Origin: Fontibacillus panacisegetis
GTDB lineage: Bacteria > Bacillota > Bacilli > Paenibacillales > Paenibacillaceae
DNA: 47,411 bases
Direction of reading: 5' to 3'
Assembly: GCF_900102215.1 (NCBI RefSeq)
Contig: NZ_FNBG01000036.1
Coordinates: forward strand, 1-47,411
In this document: positions 1 to 8,537 of the stretch, piece by piece
Layout: each line of letters begins with the position of its first letter
Position numbering within the stretch: position 1 is the stretch's first letter
Notes under the pieces: generated by a model
Database searches by the model: none
What the model saw: only the letters and a program-made list of their open reading frames with translations
Told to the model about the DNA's origin: nothing
Made by a program: the position numbers and the translations under genes

Positions 1-129
1 ACAACTATGACGCTCAGGCGTCACCACCTAGAATGAAAATAATATACTCCAAATTTCCAAATTGCGCTTTTTCGAAATAGTACAGCTAGCTTATTCGTGA
101 GAAGTCAGAGGATTGCAGATCGAACACAG

Positions 130-327
130 TAGAGGAAAAAATCTCCTTTATTTTCGAAAATGAGATGATTTTAAGGAAAATAAAGGAATTATTTTCCTCT
201 ATCCTTACTGAAATTGCCCTAAAATGCGAAAAATCAGCGTGTAGCACCAAAATAGAGGAATTAAGTTCCTTTATTTTATGATCTTGAGCGAATCCTGATG
301 GAATAGGGGAACCTTTTTCCTTTATTG
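130..327. repeat. Four copies of a short palindromic intergenic repeat
   Basis: Four imperfect palindromes of about 24 bp lie at roughly 130-153, 178-202, 252-276 and 303-327. Each has the form ATAGAGGAA, about five bases, TTCCTTTATT, or its complement. No coding sequence is visible around them; the stretch 1-589 holds no gene I can support. Regular spacing (about 50-75 bp) suggests a dispersed intergenic repeat family of the host, but the function is unknown. Confidence 0.55.
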
Positions 328-482
328 CTACCGAAGTGTTGAAAAATGTAGGAATATTGTTTAGAATAGACTAGTTTGAAGAGAATCCTTAGAGAAAGCC
401 TGCACATTTGCAGGAATTTCAGGAATTCCGCATCATGACACTATTACACATGAGATAAGGTCATAGAATGCGGCAGGATCAA

Positions 483-512
483 GCGGTGCAGGGAGCGTCT
501 TCCCTGCACCGC
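483..512 (-). terminator. Hairpin downstream of the ABC importer operon
   Basis: A perfect 12-bp stem (GCGGTGCAGGGA with its complement) and a six-base loop lies 78 bp beyond the stop codon of the solute-binding protein. The T-tract is poor on both strands, so it may be an RNA-stabilising hairpin rather than a strong terminator. Confidence 0.5.
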
Positions 513-589
513 TATTTCTAGTTTTGAAGTAAACCTACTTTTGGGACAGCCCCCTCCCCAATACCTTTTCATATTTAGCTAAATGTATC

Positions 590-1459
590 CTATTCGAGCT
601 TACCGCCTTCAACTACAAGCTCATCGGTATAACCCTCGCCATAAACCTCATTTAATGTTTCTTTATATGCTTGGTGAATAAACTGTTCTTTACCCAGGTT
701 ATCAAGCTCGGTATTAATCCAGTTTAGTAGCTCTGTATTCCCCTTGGCCACTGCTGGAGCGATCGTATCTTGGCCGCCAAAGGCTGGAATACTAACCGTG
801 AAACCGGGATTGGACTTAGCCCATGCGATCAACTCTGTATTATCATTTGCAATTGCTGCACCGCGTCCATCTTTGAGCGCAGCGAAAATTTCCGTATACT
901 GGTCAAATTTGAGCAGCTCGATTTCCGGGTATTCTTTTGTAAAATAAGTTTCTGCTGTCGTACCCTTAGCTACAATTAATCGCTGGCCTTTTTCTTTTAG
1001 CTGATCTATCGAAGTAATAGGCTCACTATCCGGTGACACAATTCCAAAGGACAGCTTCATATATGGATTGGCAAAATCAACTTTTTCCTTTCTCTCGTCG
1101 GTTACTGTAAAATTAGCCATTATAATATCGACCTTGTTGGATTCCAAATAAGCTACGCGGCTGGCTGCATCTACAAGTACGAATTCAACCTTCGATTCAT
1201 CACCAAGGAGGTCTTTTGTGAATCGTTTGGCTATATAAACGTCAAAACCCTGATTCTTACCGTCAGAATCTACATAACCAAATGGCGGCTTATCAGCAAA
1301 TACCCCAATCTTGATCTTGCCATTCTTTTTAATCTGCTCGATTGAATTAAATTTGGACTTGGATTCCCCGTTATTTCCGGAGCTTCCGCAAGCGGTTAAC
1401 CCCATCAATAGCAAGCTCATGGTCAAGAATACAACTAATATGTTTCTGCTCTTCTTCAT
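590..1459 (-). CDS. Amino-acid ABC transporter substrate-binding lipoprotein (family 3)
   Basis: Extracellular lipoprotein that captures a polar amino acid and delivers it to the permease encoded upstream. The 289-residue product has a signal peptide ending in a lipobox (LTAC, Cys about residue 24), then a type-3 solute-binding fold. IKIGVFADKPPFGYVD near the N-terminus and the segment around VAYLESNKVDIIMANFTVTDERK are typical of the cysteine/glutamine/cystine subgroup, and the PPFGYVD signature recalls CjaA-like cysteine binders. It is the last gene of a four-gene minus-strand operon, 19 bp after the ATPase gene. The ligand cannot be fixed from sequence alone; cysteine or another polar amino acid is inferred. 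Confidence 0.9.
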   Translation of the reverse strand: MKKSRNILVVFLTMSLLLMGLTACGSSGNNGESKSKFNSIEQIKKNGKIKIGVFADKPPFGYVDSDGKNQGFDVYIAKRFTKDLLGDESKVEFVLVDAASRVAYLESNKVDIIMANFTVTDERKEKVDFANPYMKLSFGIVSPDSEPITSIDQLKEKGQRLIVAKGTTAETYFTKEYPEIELLKFDQYTEIFAALKDGRGAAIANDNTELIAWAKSNPGFTVSIPAFGGQDTIAPAVAKGNTELLNWINTELDNLGKEQFIHQAYKETLNEVYGEGYTDELVVEGGKLE

Positions 1460-1478
1460 TCCTCTTCATCCCCTGTTT

Positions 1479-2234
1479 CTATAATTTTTCGTACTGAAAT
1501 ATATCCAGAAAGTGCTGTGCACGCTCTGTCTCTGGCCGGGTAAAAAATTGCGCCGCCGCCCTAATTTCACAAATTTTGCCCTGATCCATAAAGACAATAA
1601 AATCCCCTACGGATTTCGCAAATCCCATCTCATGCGTCACAATGATCATCGTCATCCCCTGGTTGGCGAGCTCTTGTATTACATCAAGTACTTCCCTGAC
1701 CATTTCGGGATCAAGCGATGCTGTCACTTCATCAAATAAAATAATGTCCGGATTCATACATAAAGCTCTGACAATCGCAATTCTCTGCTTCTGCCCCCCG
1801 GATAGCTGTCGTGGATAGGCATCCTTACGATCAAGCAATCCGACCCGATCAAGTAATTGTTCAGCTTGCTGAAGCGCTTCTGTCTTATCTCTCTTCTGCA
1901 CCTTCAAAGGTCCTAGCAGAATATTATCGATTACCGTCATATGTGGAAATAAATCATAATTCTGAAACACCATGCCGATATGCTGCCTTATTTCGCGCCA
2001 ATCTACCTGATCTTCGGCAAGATTACGACCGAGATATTGGATTTCGCCTCCTTGAACCGATTCCAGTCCGTTAAGACATCGCAGGAATGTGCTTTTGCCG
2101 CATCCTGATGGACCTAGAATGACGATCACCTCCCCTTTTCTTACCCGTAAATCAATTCCTTCCAATACCTTTCGATCCCCGTAGCTTTTCTGCAGGTTTT
2201 TTATTTCAAGCAGCAGTTCTCTTGAATCCCCCAT
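1479..2234 (-). CDS. Amino-acid ABC transporter ATP-binding protein
   Basis: Cytoplasmic ATPase that powers the importer. In 251 residues it shows Walker A GPSGCGKST (41-49), the ABC signature LSGGQ (144-148) and Walker B IILFDE (164-169), followed by the D-loop SLDPE and the switch His of IIVTHEMGFA. It belongs to the GlnQ/HisP-like polar amino acid group. An AAGGA ribosome site lies about nine bases before the ATG. It sits between the permease gene (21 bp upstream) and the substrate-binding protein gene (19 bp downstream), so co-transcription is very likely. Confidence 0.93.
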   Translation of the reverse strand: MGDSRELLLEIKNLQKSYGDRKVLEGIDLRVRKGEVIVILGPSGCGKSTFLRCLNGLESVQGGEIQYLGRNLAEDQVDWREIRQHIGMVFQNYDLFPHMTVIDNILLGPLKVQKRDKTEALQQAEQLLDRVGLLDRKDAYPRQLSGGQKQRIAIVRALCMNPDIILFDEVTASLDPEMVREVLDVIQELANQGMTMIIVTHEMGFAKSVGDFIVFMDQGKICEIRAAAQFFTRPETERAQHFLDIFQYEKL

Positions 2235-2255
2235 AAATAACGTTCCTTCCCATCG

Positions 2256-2933
2256 CTAATTTTGCCATCTGCGCTCAAAACGTCTGGAAATGATTGATAA
2301 CGGATAACATACGAGAAAATATAAAATAAAAATAAAGCCATATACCCAAAATGATGCCGAAGGTGCTTTAATCACACCCAATTCAATAATCTGTTGTCCG
2401 ATTTTCACAACCTCAATTACTCCGATTAATACAACAAGGGATGTCGTCTTCACCATACGTGTCGCTAGATTGATCGAGCCTGGCAGCATTCTTCGTACAG
2501 CCTGCGGAATCAAGATGTAGCGATAAATTTGTCCGCTGCTCAGACCTAATGCCTTAGCGGATTCCATTTGATGCTTCGGCATAGATTCTAATGCACCACG
2601 TACGATGTCCCCAATCTCCGCTGCGCCCCATAAGCTGAACACAAGTATAGATGTCACTTCTCCACTGATATGAATATCAAACAAAGGTGTGAAGCCAAAA
2701 TAGACTACATAGAGCCAGACCAAAATCGGAATAATTCGGAACAGCTCAAGATACAAGCGCAAAATAAATCTAAGAAACTTTAACTCTATCGTTCTAAGCA
2801 GTCCCATGAATAGGCCTAATATCGTTCCGAGTACAATGGAGATAAACGAAATTTCAATCGTTACGAGCAAGCCCCCCAGCAATCGTTCCATATTGGAGCC
2901 TTCAAACAACACCTCAATCCCCAAATTCTGCAT
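2256..2933 (-). CDS. Amino-acid ABC transporter permease
   Basis: Integral membrane subunit of 225 residues in the HisM/GlnP family, with about five predicted membrane helices. The cytoplasmic EAA loop is visible as ESAKALGLSSGQIYRYILIPQAVRRMLP (quoted in part: ESAKALGLSS then IPQA), the site that docks to the ATPase. Its 5' end overlaps the preceding permease gene by 20 bp, so translation is probably coupled. With its partner it should form the heterodimeric channel of the importer. Confidence 0.92.
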   Translation of the reverse strand: MQNLGIEVLFEGSNMERLLGGLLVTIEISFISIVLGTILGLFMGLLRTIELKFLRFILRLYLELFRIIPILVWLYVVYFGFTPLFDIHISGEVTSILVFSLWGAAEIGDIVRGALESMPKHQMESAKALGLSSGQIYRYILIPQAVRRMLPGSINLATRMVKTTSLVVLIGVIEVVKIGQQIIELGVIKAPSASFWVYGFIFILYFLVCYPLSIISRRFERRWQN

Positions 2934-3579
2934 ATCTCACCTTCCTTTCTACCCACGACAGCACAATAGACAAAGGCAAGATCAAAATAAGATAAGACAC
3001 AACGAGAAGCGTCAGAGATTCTGCTGTTTTGTAGTGCATACCAATCAGGTCTTTTGCCACATTCATTAGATCCATTAACGCGATCGCGCCAACAATCGAA
3101 GTCTCTTTTAACAGGAAAATGGCATTGGCTCCCAATGAAGGAATGCTGATCGCATACGCCTGTGGAAGAATTACATATCTCGCAAGTTGAACCTTGGATA
3201 ACCCAATGCTAAGGCCGGATTCAACTTGCGACTTGCTCACCGCCTCAATCCCGCTGCGGAAAGCCTCCGTCATATAGCTTCCGCCAAGAAATGTCAGTCC
3301 GACTATTGCACAAGCTACCTCACTCATGTGAATTCCGATTTTGGGTAAGCCATAATATAAAAAGAACAATTGAACTAATAACGGAGTATTCCTCGATAGC
3401 TCGACATAAGCAACAATCACACCCGAGATCACCGGTAACTTATAATGCAAAACAACACTAAACAACAATCCCAAAACAAGTGAAAAAAGTGTTCCCCAGA
3501 AAGCTAACTTCACCGTCAACCACATGGCGTCCCCATAAAGGGGCAAGCTTTCAACAATAAACTCCCAGTCAAAATTCAT
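2914..3579 (-). CDS. Amino-acid ABC transporter permease, first gene of operon
   Basis: Second HisM/GlnP-type membrane subunit, about 221 residues, with an EAA loop (ESGLSIGLSK ... ILPQAYAIS) and about five hydrophobic helices. I choose the ATG at 3579 because an AAAGGG ribosome site lies eight bases upstream; a GTG two codons earlier (3585) is possible but too close to that site. It is the first gene of the operon; the AT-rich DNA at 3580-3850 must hold the promoter, but I cannot pick out convincing hexamers. Confidence 0.9.
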   Translation of the reverse strand: MNFDWEFIVESLPLYGDAMWLTVKLAFWGTLFSLVLGLLFSVVLHYKLPVISGVIVAYVELSRNTPLLVQLFFLYYGLPKIGIHMSEVACAIVGLTFLGGSYMTEAFRSGIEAVSKSQVESGLSIGLSKVQLARYVILPQAYAISIPSLGANAIFLLKETSIVGAIALMDLMNVAKDLIGMHYKTAESLTLLVVSYLILILPLSIVLSWVERKVRYAEFGD

Positions 3580-3852
3580 AAGCACAGCCCTTTATTGTTC
3601 ATTAATTTATGTAAGCCATGAAAAATAATAAATTCTATTCCTAACATTAATCACTGTATTCACACTATTTAACTAGGTATTAAATTATTGTTTTAAATCT
3701 TATAGCAACCTTACGTATCACGATATGATTTTATTCACATTATTCTTATTTAATAACTATGGATTGAAATTGATGACAATAATAATTAGACAACTGAATA
3801 AATATGTAATACCTAATTCATAATTCACTTCTATTCTCATCCATACATAAAA

Positions 3853-3888
3853 AAAAGCCGTCCTGTCCAGTTTAGACAAGAGGCTTTT
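3853..3888. terminator. Bidirectional hairpin terminator
   Basis: Stem AAAAGCC-TC-TGTC against GACA-GA-GGCTTTT with one bulge and one mismatch, flanked by A-rich DNA on the left and GTTTTG on the right. It lies just past the 3' end of the lgt remnant and could end transcription from that side. The interval 3580-3852 holds no gene. Confidence 0.6.
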
Positions 3889-3903
3889 GTTTTGATGACT
3901 TGA

Positions 3904-4140
3904 TCAATTATAAATACGCGTCGTTCTATTCTGGTATTGTAACAGAAACACCATAAGACTGGTCCCCAGAACAATAAAGAGTGCGATTAATTGCGAGGTA
4001 GATAGTAAACCGACTTGACCTCGAATAATATCCCCTCTGTAAAATTCAATTATAAATCTACCAAGACTGTAAAAGATTAAATAGACGCAGGCAACTAGTC
4101 CAAAAAAAAACGTTGCGGAGAACCCCGAACATTTTTTCGT
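3904..4140 (-). pseudogene. lgt: C-terminal fragment of lgt (prolipoprotein diacylglyceryl transferase)
   Basis: The minus strand reads about 78 codons without a stop, ending at TGA (3904-3906). It includes YSLGRFIIEFYRGD followed by LLSTSQLIALFIVLG, which matches the last part of Lgt: the conserved Y..(G)RF.IE..R.D motif and the final membrane helix. Lgt transfers diacylglycerol to the lipobox Cys of prolipoproteins. The N-terminal two thirds of the enzyme are absent and an in-frame stop lies just upstream, so this is a truncated remnant. A functional lgt must lie elsewhere, since the window encodes several lipoproteins. Confidence 0.7.
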
Positions 4141-4252
4141 TTACAATTCCATTTAAGTAATATATTGTAAAGTTAGGTTCTAATTAACTCTAATTAAATA
4201 AGGAGGGTTAGTTAATTTTGTAAGTTACCTAATATAAGGGAGGAATAGGAGT

Positions 4253-4927
4253 ATGTTTAAAGCTAAATTTCCAAAGTCTAAACGAACATTTTTAAGTGTT
4301 TTTGCAGTTGGGGTACTTTTTTTCACAACCATGAATGTTCATAGTTATGCAGAATCTGAAAAAAAATTAGGTAAAATTACTGAAGGTAATTATGTTGTTT
4401 CAACAAGCGTTGATGACGAAACAGGACTACCCTCATCTGGATTACCAACATATTATCAAGGGACCCCCGGCATGGTTCAACCATATCTTGCGTCAGGAAA
4501 TATTATTTGGAATGATGCAGGCTACTATGGATCCAGTTATGTAGTAGACAAAGCAATTTCCGAAGGAGAATCAATAGCATCAAGGTTATTTGTAAAATAT
4601 CTAACTAGTTCTTGGGCAAAAGCTGCTAGTTATACCTGGGGAACATCTAACTCCGCTGCATGGACTTACTCTGGCAGCGCTACGTTTGATATCGCGAACA
4701 AAGTTAAAGTCCAACTGGGTCTTTCAACAACGAGAACAACAACATACAGTGTAGCCATTAATATACCAGCAGACAGTTCGAGATTTAGTAAACTTGGTTT
4801 CGCAAGTGACTACTTCACACAATACTATTATTGGACAAAAACAGTCGATGGTACTCTAGTTGATTCGGAACATGAATATATTAGAACACCTTTAGCAGAT
4901 TCCTATTTAATTGTGTATTATCAATAA
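4253..4927 (+). CDS. Secreted protein of unknown function
   Basis: A 224-residue product with a clear Sec signal peptide: basic N-terminus, hydrophobic core and likely cleavage after about residue 33 (SYA/ES). The mature part is rich in Ser, Thr, Tyr and Trp with alternating polar and aromatic residues, as in beta-rich extracellular proteins. No family was recognised. The ribosome site GGGAGGAATAGGAGT precedes the ATG. The next gene begins five bases after the stop, so they form a two-gene unit. The unit is AT-rich and sits between an lgt remnant and a Tn7-like element, which hints at acquisition. Confidence 0.75.
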   Translation: MFKAKFPKSKRTFLSVFAVGVLFFTTMNVHSYAESEKKLGKITEGNYVVSTSVDDETGLPSSGLPTYYQGTPGMVQPYLASGNIIWNDAGYYGSSYVVDKAISEGESIASRLFVKYLTSSWAKAASYTWGTSNSAAWTYSGSATFDIANKVKVQLGLSTTRTTTYSVAINIPADSSRFSKLGFASDYFTQYYYWTKTVDGTLVDSEHEYIRTPLADSYLIVYYQ

Positions 4928-4932
4928 TAATT

Positions 4933-5706
4933 ATGGGTAAGATACTTAAACTCTTAGTTGTTATTTCATTCATTATGACAATACTTATTGCTTGTTCAGA
5001 GAAAACAAAATTATCAAACCGTACAGAATTCTTTGCTTGGATGGATGCTTATATTGCAGTAGAAGAAAATGTGGCAAACTCAATTGCTATCACTATGTTT
5101 TTTGAGAAAGCCCCCTATGATTTTAAAGAAATTTCCAATATCTCGTTTGTTGGTATTCAAGATAAAGTAAAAATTGATGAATTTCAATTTACTCAAAACC
5201 AACAGCCCAACTTGAAATACTCATCATATGGAATCACTCTAAATTACAAAGCTATAAAAAAAGGAATATTTCAGACATCAGGCATTATTATTACCTTGAA
5301 ATCTAACGAGAAAATTCAATATCCAGTGGGTGACTGGACGTTCGACGTGGGTACATCAGATGCAGGTAATGTGAATACTTGGAACTCCCCAATAGCTAGC
5401 TCGAATGGAAAACAATTCCCTTATCAGTACTCTTTAAATAATTCTTTGGGTTTAATTAAGAAAATGTATTATGGAAATGGATTATTTATTGAAAAAGCAG
5501 AAGGAATAAATTTAAAAGGCACAATACGCCTAGAAGAGCATTATTCTTCTCCTATCGTCTATATTAAGACAAAGATTATCTATTCTGAAACCGAACAAGA
5601 ATATTCTAATTATGGAAAAGGTACTTATTGTGGTGCGTACAATATTTCAGAGGACATAATTGAAAAATCGAAAGAGCATAATAGATTGGAGACTAATCCA
5701 AATTAG
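4933..5706 (+). CDS. Putative lipoprotein of unknown function
   Basis: 257 residues with a signal peptide and lipobox ILIAC (Cys 21), so probably anchored to the outer face of the membrane. The rest is soluble and beta-rich, with no domain I recognise. There is no clear ribosome site in the five-base gap after the upstream gene, so translation is probably coupled to it. A strong hairpin terminator follows. The pairing of a secreted protein with a small lipoprotein would fit an effector and its immunity or anchoring partner, but that is only a guess. Confidence 0.72.
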   Translation: MGKILKLLVVISFIMTILIACSEKTKLSNRTEFFAWMDAYIAVEENVANSIAITMFFEKAPYDFKEISNISFVGIQDKVKIDEFQFTQNQQPNLKYSSYGITLNYKAIKKGIFQTSGIIITLKSNEKIQYPVGDWTFDVGTSDAGNVNTWNSPIASSNGKQFPYQYSLNNSLGLIKKMYYGNGLFIEKAEGINLKGTIRLEEHYSSPIVYIKTKIIYSETEQEYSNYGKGTYCGAYNISEDIIEKSKEHNRLETNPN

Positions 5707-5775
5707 AGAGATTAATAAACTCAAAGCGACATGAGAACTAAATTATCAATTCACAACTACAGAAATCTAACTTGA

Positions 5776-5803
5776 ACCGCTAGTCTCTTTTATGACTAGC
5801 GGT
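5776..5803 (+). terminator. Terminator of the secreted protein/lipoprotein unit
   Basis: Perfect 10-bp stem ACCGCTAGTC / GACTAGCGGT with an eight-base loop, followed by AATTTATTG. It lies 70 bp beyond the lipoprotein stop codon. Confidence 0.75.
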
Positions 5804-5924
5804 AATTTATTGCCTATAATTTCTATTTGTACTATTAGATTTTCTATAAACGAGATACGGAAAAGTAAGCATCTAATAGCCCCCACCTAGTTAGATAGAG
5901 CTTGATATAATTGAATTATCACGG

Positions 5925-6242
5925 TGTCAAAAAAAAATAATTTGTTAGACTCGGAAAATTAAGTTGTAGACTGGTAAGCCGCTAAGCTCTAGATTGTTCC
6001 TTTCGGAAGCGTTCAATTCGGCGTGATCGTTAGTCTTACGACGTCGTCGGCCAACTGCGAGGCGAAGTTATACTTGCCTCATCAGTCTAATACTTTATTT
6101 TCTTCTGACACTTCCTGATAGTCCTACTTCAACGGTTATAAACACTGAGTCTAAAACTTATTTTTGATAAGCTACTGATTTTCGCGGTTAAAAACCACGA
6201 TATATAAACAATTTCAGTCTACAACTTCATTTTCTTCAAACA
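5925..6242. mobile_element. Non-autonomous Tn7-like element or end remnant (TnsB-type sites)
   Basis: Five 21-bp motifs share the pattern GAAAAT-A-AGT-NTTAGACTGA. Two lie head-to-tail on the plus strand (5933-5953 and 5954-5974). Three lie on the minus strand at 6082-6102, 6146-6166 and 6214-6234. The motif closely matches the TnsB-binding repeat of Tn7 as I remember it (GACAATAAAGTCTTAAACTGA). The outermost sites are preceded by exactly eight bases starting TGT (TGTCAAAA at 5925, TGTTTGAA reading from 6242), as in Tn7 ends; the site at 6082 also has this (TGTCAGAA from 6110). One side has adjacent sites like the Tn7 right end, the other has spaced sites like the left end. No tns gene is present and no 5-bp target duplication is visible. 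Confidence 0.6.
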
Positions 6243-6401
6243 TTAGCTACCCTCCATTTGTTTAAAACCCCTACTTTCTATGAGCTTATTATAGACTATT
6301 ACTAAATATGTTAAGAAAAGAGAGTTACCCAAATTCTATTCTAGCGGCTGCGACTATTACCAAACTTAATAATACAAACCTCACAACCTACAAAAATAAA
6401 A

Positions 6402-6434
6402 GGAAGTTGAACGATGTTACTCCATTCAACTTCC
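6402..6434 (-). terminator. Orphan hairpin terminator
   Basis: Stem GGAAGTTGAA / TTCAACTTCC; on the minus strand it is followed by TTTTATTTTTG, a good T-tract. No gene lies upstream on that strand before 6985, so it may be left over from a lost gene. Apart from this hairpin and the Tn7-like sites, 5804-6821 shows nothing coding. Confidence 0.6.
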
Positions 6435-6821
6435 CGACAACTAACTATAGACTAACAATCTCTTACCCGGCTAATTGATTTTTACTTTTTTTAAATGCAT
6501 AAGCTATCCCCTATTAATGGCATAGATATATATGACCATCATTTGAATAATAAATTTATTAATAATATTATACTATATTTTTCCTATTACTATCGATATC
6601 TTATTGTTGTTGCTTCAGAAAAGATAAAACCTAAGTCCTATACTTCCAAAGTGGGGATAGATACGACCTGAGGGTGATTGAGTATGTGACCAGGATAAAT
6701 AGTAATGTATCGAAGATATCTCTTAGATTACTGCTGGCTTACAACCTCAAAGTTTATGGCGCCCATATAACGGAATGAGTAATTAAGAAGAGAGTATTAC
6801 TCTTTTTCAGTAGAAAAAGGT

Positions 6822-6861
6822 AAAAAGGATAGGCGATCATAGTCGATCGCCTATCCTTTTT
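6822..6861. terminator. Strong bidirectional terminator
   Basis: A perfect 17-bp stem beginning AAAAAGGATAGGCGATC with a six-base loop, ending in five T on the plus strand and the mirror image on the minus strand. Confidence 0.75.
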
Positions 6862-6883
6862 AGGACCTCATGATACGTTTTTG

Positions 6884-6947
6884 GAAGCAAAATTTTGCCT
6901 CTGGTTATTGGAAGCATATTCTTGCCGATGCGGCAAAATTTTGCTTC
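6884..6947. repeat. Inverted repeat around GCAAAATTTTGC
   Basis: The 15-mer GAAGCAAAATTTTGC (6884-6898) recurs inverted at 6933-6947, and each arm contains the self-palindrome GCAAAATTTTGC. It lies just outside the leftmost ssrA fragment. Function unknown. Confidence 0.5.
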
Positions 6948-6984
6948 AAGTCACAGTAAACAAGCATGCGGGCGGTGTTCATGA

Positions 6985-7013
6985 TGGTGGAGGCGAGGGG
7001 AGTCGAACCCCTG
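6985..7013 (-). other. ssrA 3'-end fragment (leftmost candidate attachment site)
   Basis: 29 bp identical to the last 29 bases of the intact tmRNA gene (35569-35597), including the encoded CCA and the T-arm, in the same orientation. The match stops inside the T-loop region. It is best read as a displaced ssrA end left by an insertion at ssrA, marking the left border of the mosaic region. Confidence 0.65.
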
Positions 7014-7188
7014 CTTTGCATATAACCAAATGTGGACTAGCGAGTAATCTTATATCCATAGAACAGTCACACCTTTAGCCAAATAGTTAAGGTTTTAGCT
7101 AAATAGGATATATATTATTGCTGTCATTTTCAAGTATACTATAGCCGGATTGATTATCTTAACAAATATAGAGGAGTAACTTCACATC

Positions 7189-8403
7189 ATGCTCAAACGA
7201 CTCACCGAACTATTTTCGATTCCTTCGTATGCCTTACTCTTTTTATGTATGTTACTGCAGGGGATGGGTGTTTCACTCAGTGCCCCTTTTTTATCCATCT
7301 ATTTCACAGAACAGCTTGGCGTATCTGTCGGAATGTTTGGTATTTTTCTAGCAGTCACGTTAATTGCCGGGATATGGATTAGTACATTAACCGGGAGACG
7401 CTCCGATCGCGGCTTGAATCGCAAAAACATTTTTCTAATTGCCACGCTCTGTAATGCTCTGGCTTATGGTGGGTACTTGCTCATCCAGGATTTTACGATC
7501 CTGTTCATCTACATGACTGTGTTCACCGCCCTTGGTGCACCAGGGATGCCTCAATTATTCGCCATTTCTAGAGAAGCAGTGAGTAAGAGCAACTTTACGG
7601 ACCATGCATTTGCTAATTCTACCTTACGTTCTGCTTTCTCTCTCGGCTTTATCACAGGACCTTTAATCGGTACTTTGCTAATCGCTGCTGTTGGGTTTAG
7701 GGGGATTTTCTCGGGCACGATCGGAGTGTTTCTGCTTGTTGCCTTACTTATACTCCTATTCCTCAAATCAAATATAGAGCTGAAGAGCAATAATGCCGAG
7801 GTAAAATCAACAAACTTCCAACTAGTTCAGAACCGTAATATTCTGCTTCCGTTTCTAATTCTGATATTCATGTATGTGGCTCACTGGATGAGCAGCATCA
7901 ATACGGCCCTCTTTATTACAAACAATCTAGGGGGAACGACAAGCGATGTCGGTCTAGTCAGCAGTATTTGTGCTGCGTTGGAAATTCCTTTTATGATTAT
8001 GCTCGGTCTACTTAGTGCAAAGTACAGTAACCGGACCTTGATGATGTGCGGGGCCATTCTAGGAGGCGCTTATTATCTCGTTGTCATTATCTCAGGAGCG
8101 ATGTGGCAGATGCTTGTAGCTCAAATTCTGCTTGCTGTTTTTGTTGCCGTCATCTCAGCGATTGGCATTAGTTACATTCAGGAACTGCTTCCAAGCATGC
8201 CTGGTTATGCATCCACGCTCTACTCGAATTCATCTACAATCGGCAGACTGATTGGTAGTCTTGTTGGTGGGGGATTAGCCAGTCTTATAGGATATCGGTA
8301 CTCTTTTGTGTTCTGTTTTATACTCATCATTATTTCTCTAATCTTACTTGTGGTTAGCGAACGACACTCTGTACATGAACCACAACACGATCGTTTTCAA
8401 TGA
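7189..8403 (+). CDS. MFS transporter, sugar-efflux (Set) type
   Basis: 404-residue membrane protein with about 12 hydrophobic helices and the MFS loop motif GRRSDRGLNRK (residues about 69-79). The N-terminal helix segment with GMGVSLSAPFLSIYF resembles the SetA/SetB sugar efflux group, so export of a sugar or a sugar-like drug is likely. An AGGAG ribosome site lies 11 bases before the ATG. It is the first gene after the leftmost ssrA fragment and stands alone, with no regulator adjacent on the same strand. Confidence 0.85.
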   Translation: MLKRLTELFSIPSYALLFLCMLLQGMGVSLSAPFLSIYFTEQLGVSVGMFGIFLAVTLIAGIWISTLTGRRSDRGLNRKNIFLIATLCNALAYGGYLLIQDFTILFIYMTVFTALGAPGMPQLFAISREAVSKSNFTDHAFANSTLRSAFSLGFITGPLIGTLLIAAVGFRGIFSGTIGVFLLVALLILLFLKSNIELKSNNAEVKSTNFQLVQNRNILLPFLILIFMYVAHWMSSINTALFITNNLGGTTSDVGLVSSICAALEIPFMIMLGLLSAKYSNRTLMMCGAILGGAYYLVVIISGAMWQMLVAQILLAVFVAVISAIGISYIQELLPSMPGYASTLYSNSSTIGRLIGSLVGGGLASLIGYRYSFVFCFILIIISLILLVVSERHSVHEPQHDRFQ

Positions 8404-8470
8404 ATTCGATTTTACGGAAATAACGGGTCACATTCTGTTTATCATTTGTCACTTTGACCTCACCATTCAT
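8354..8470 (-). CDS. Possible small antisense ORF or gene remnant
   Basis: 38 codons starting ATG at 8470, overlapping the 3' end of the MFS gene on the opposite strand by 50 bp. The peptide (NGEVKVTNDKQNVTRYFRK then IEFIENDRVVVHVQ) has a protein-like composition and a weak AGGA upstream. It may be the end of an older gene cut by the arrival of the MFS gene, or chance. Confidence 0.25.
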   Translation of the reverse strand: MNGEVKVTNDKQNVTRYFRKIEFIENDRVVVHVQSVVR

Positions 8471-8516
8471 TTGATCATTTCCTGACGATACGCATCAAGT
8501 AGTGGAATACAAAAAA

Positions 8517-8537
8517 AGAGAGCTTCTAAAGCTCTCT
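8517..8537 (-). terminator. Terminator overlapping the end of the sensor-domain gene
   Basis: On the minus strand AGAGAGCTT-TAG-AAGCTCTCT is followed by a run of seven T. The stop codon TAG is the loop, so the last codons of the gene form part of the stem. Confidence 0.75.

Noticed and set aside
130..327. CRISPR array
   Set aside because: Units are palindromic, variable and unequally spaced; there are no constant repeats or cas genes.
5920..6247. 5-bp target duplication around the Tn7-like element
   Set aside because: CACGG on the left and TTAGC on the right do not match, nor does CTTCC after the inner end at 6110.
6881..7078. 65-codon open frame across the leftmost ssrA fragment
   Set aside because: It reads through an inverted repeat and a tmRNA fragment; no ribosome site or family.
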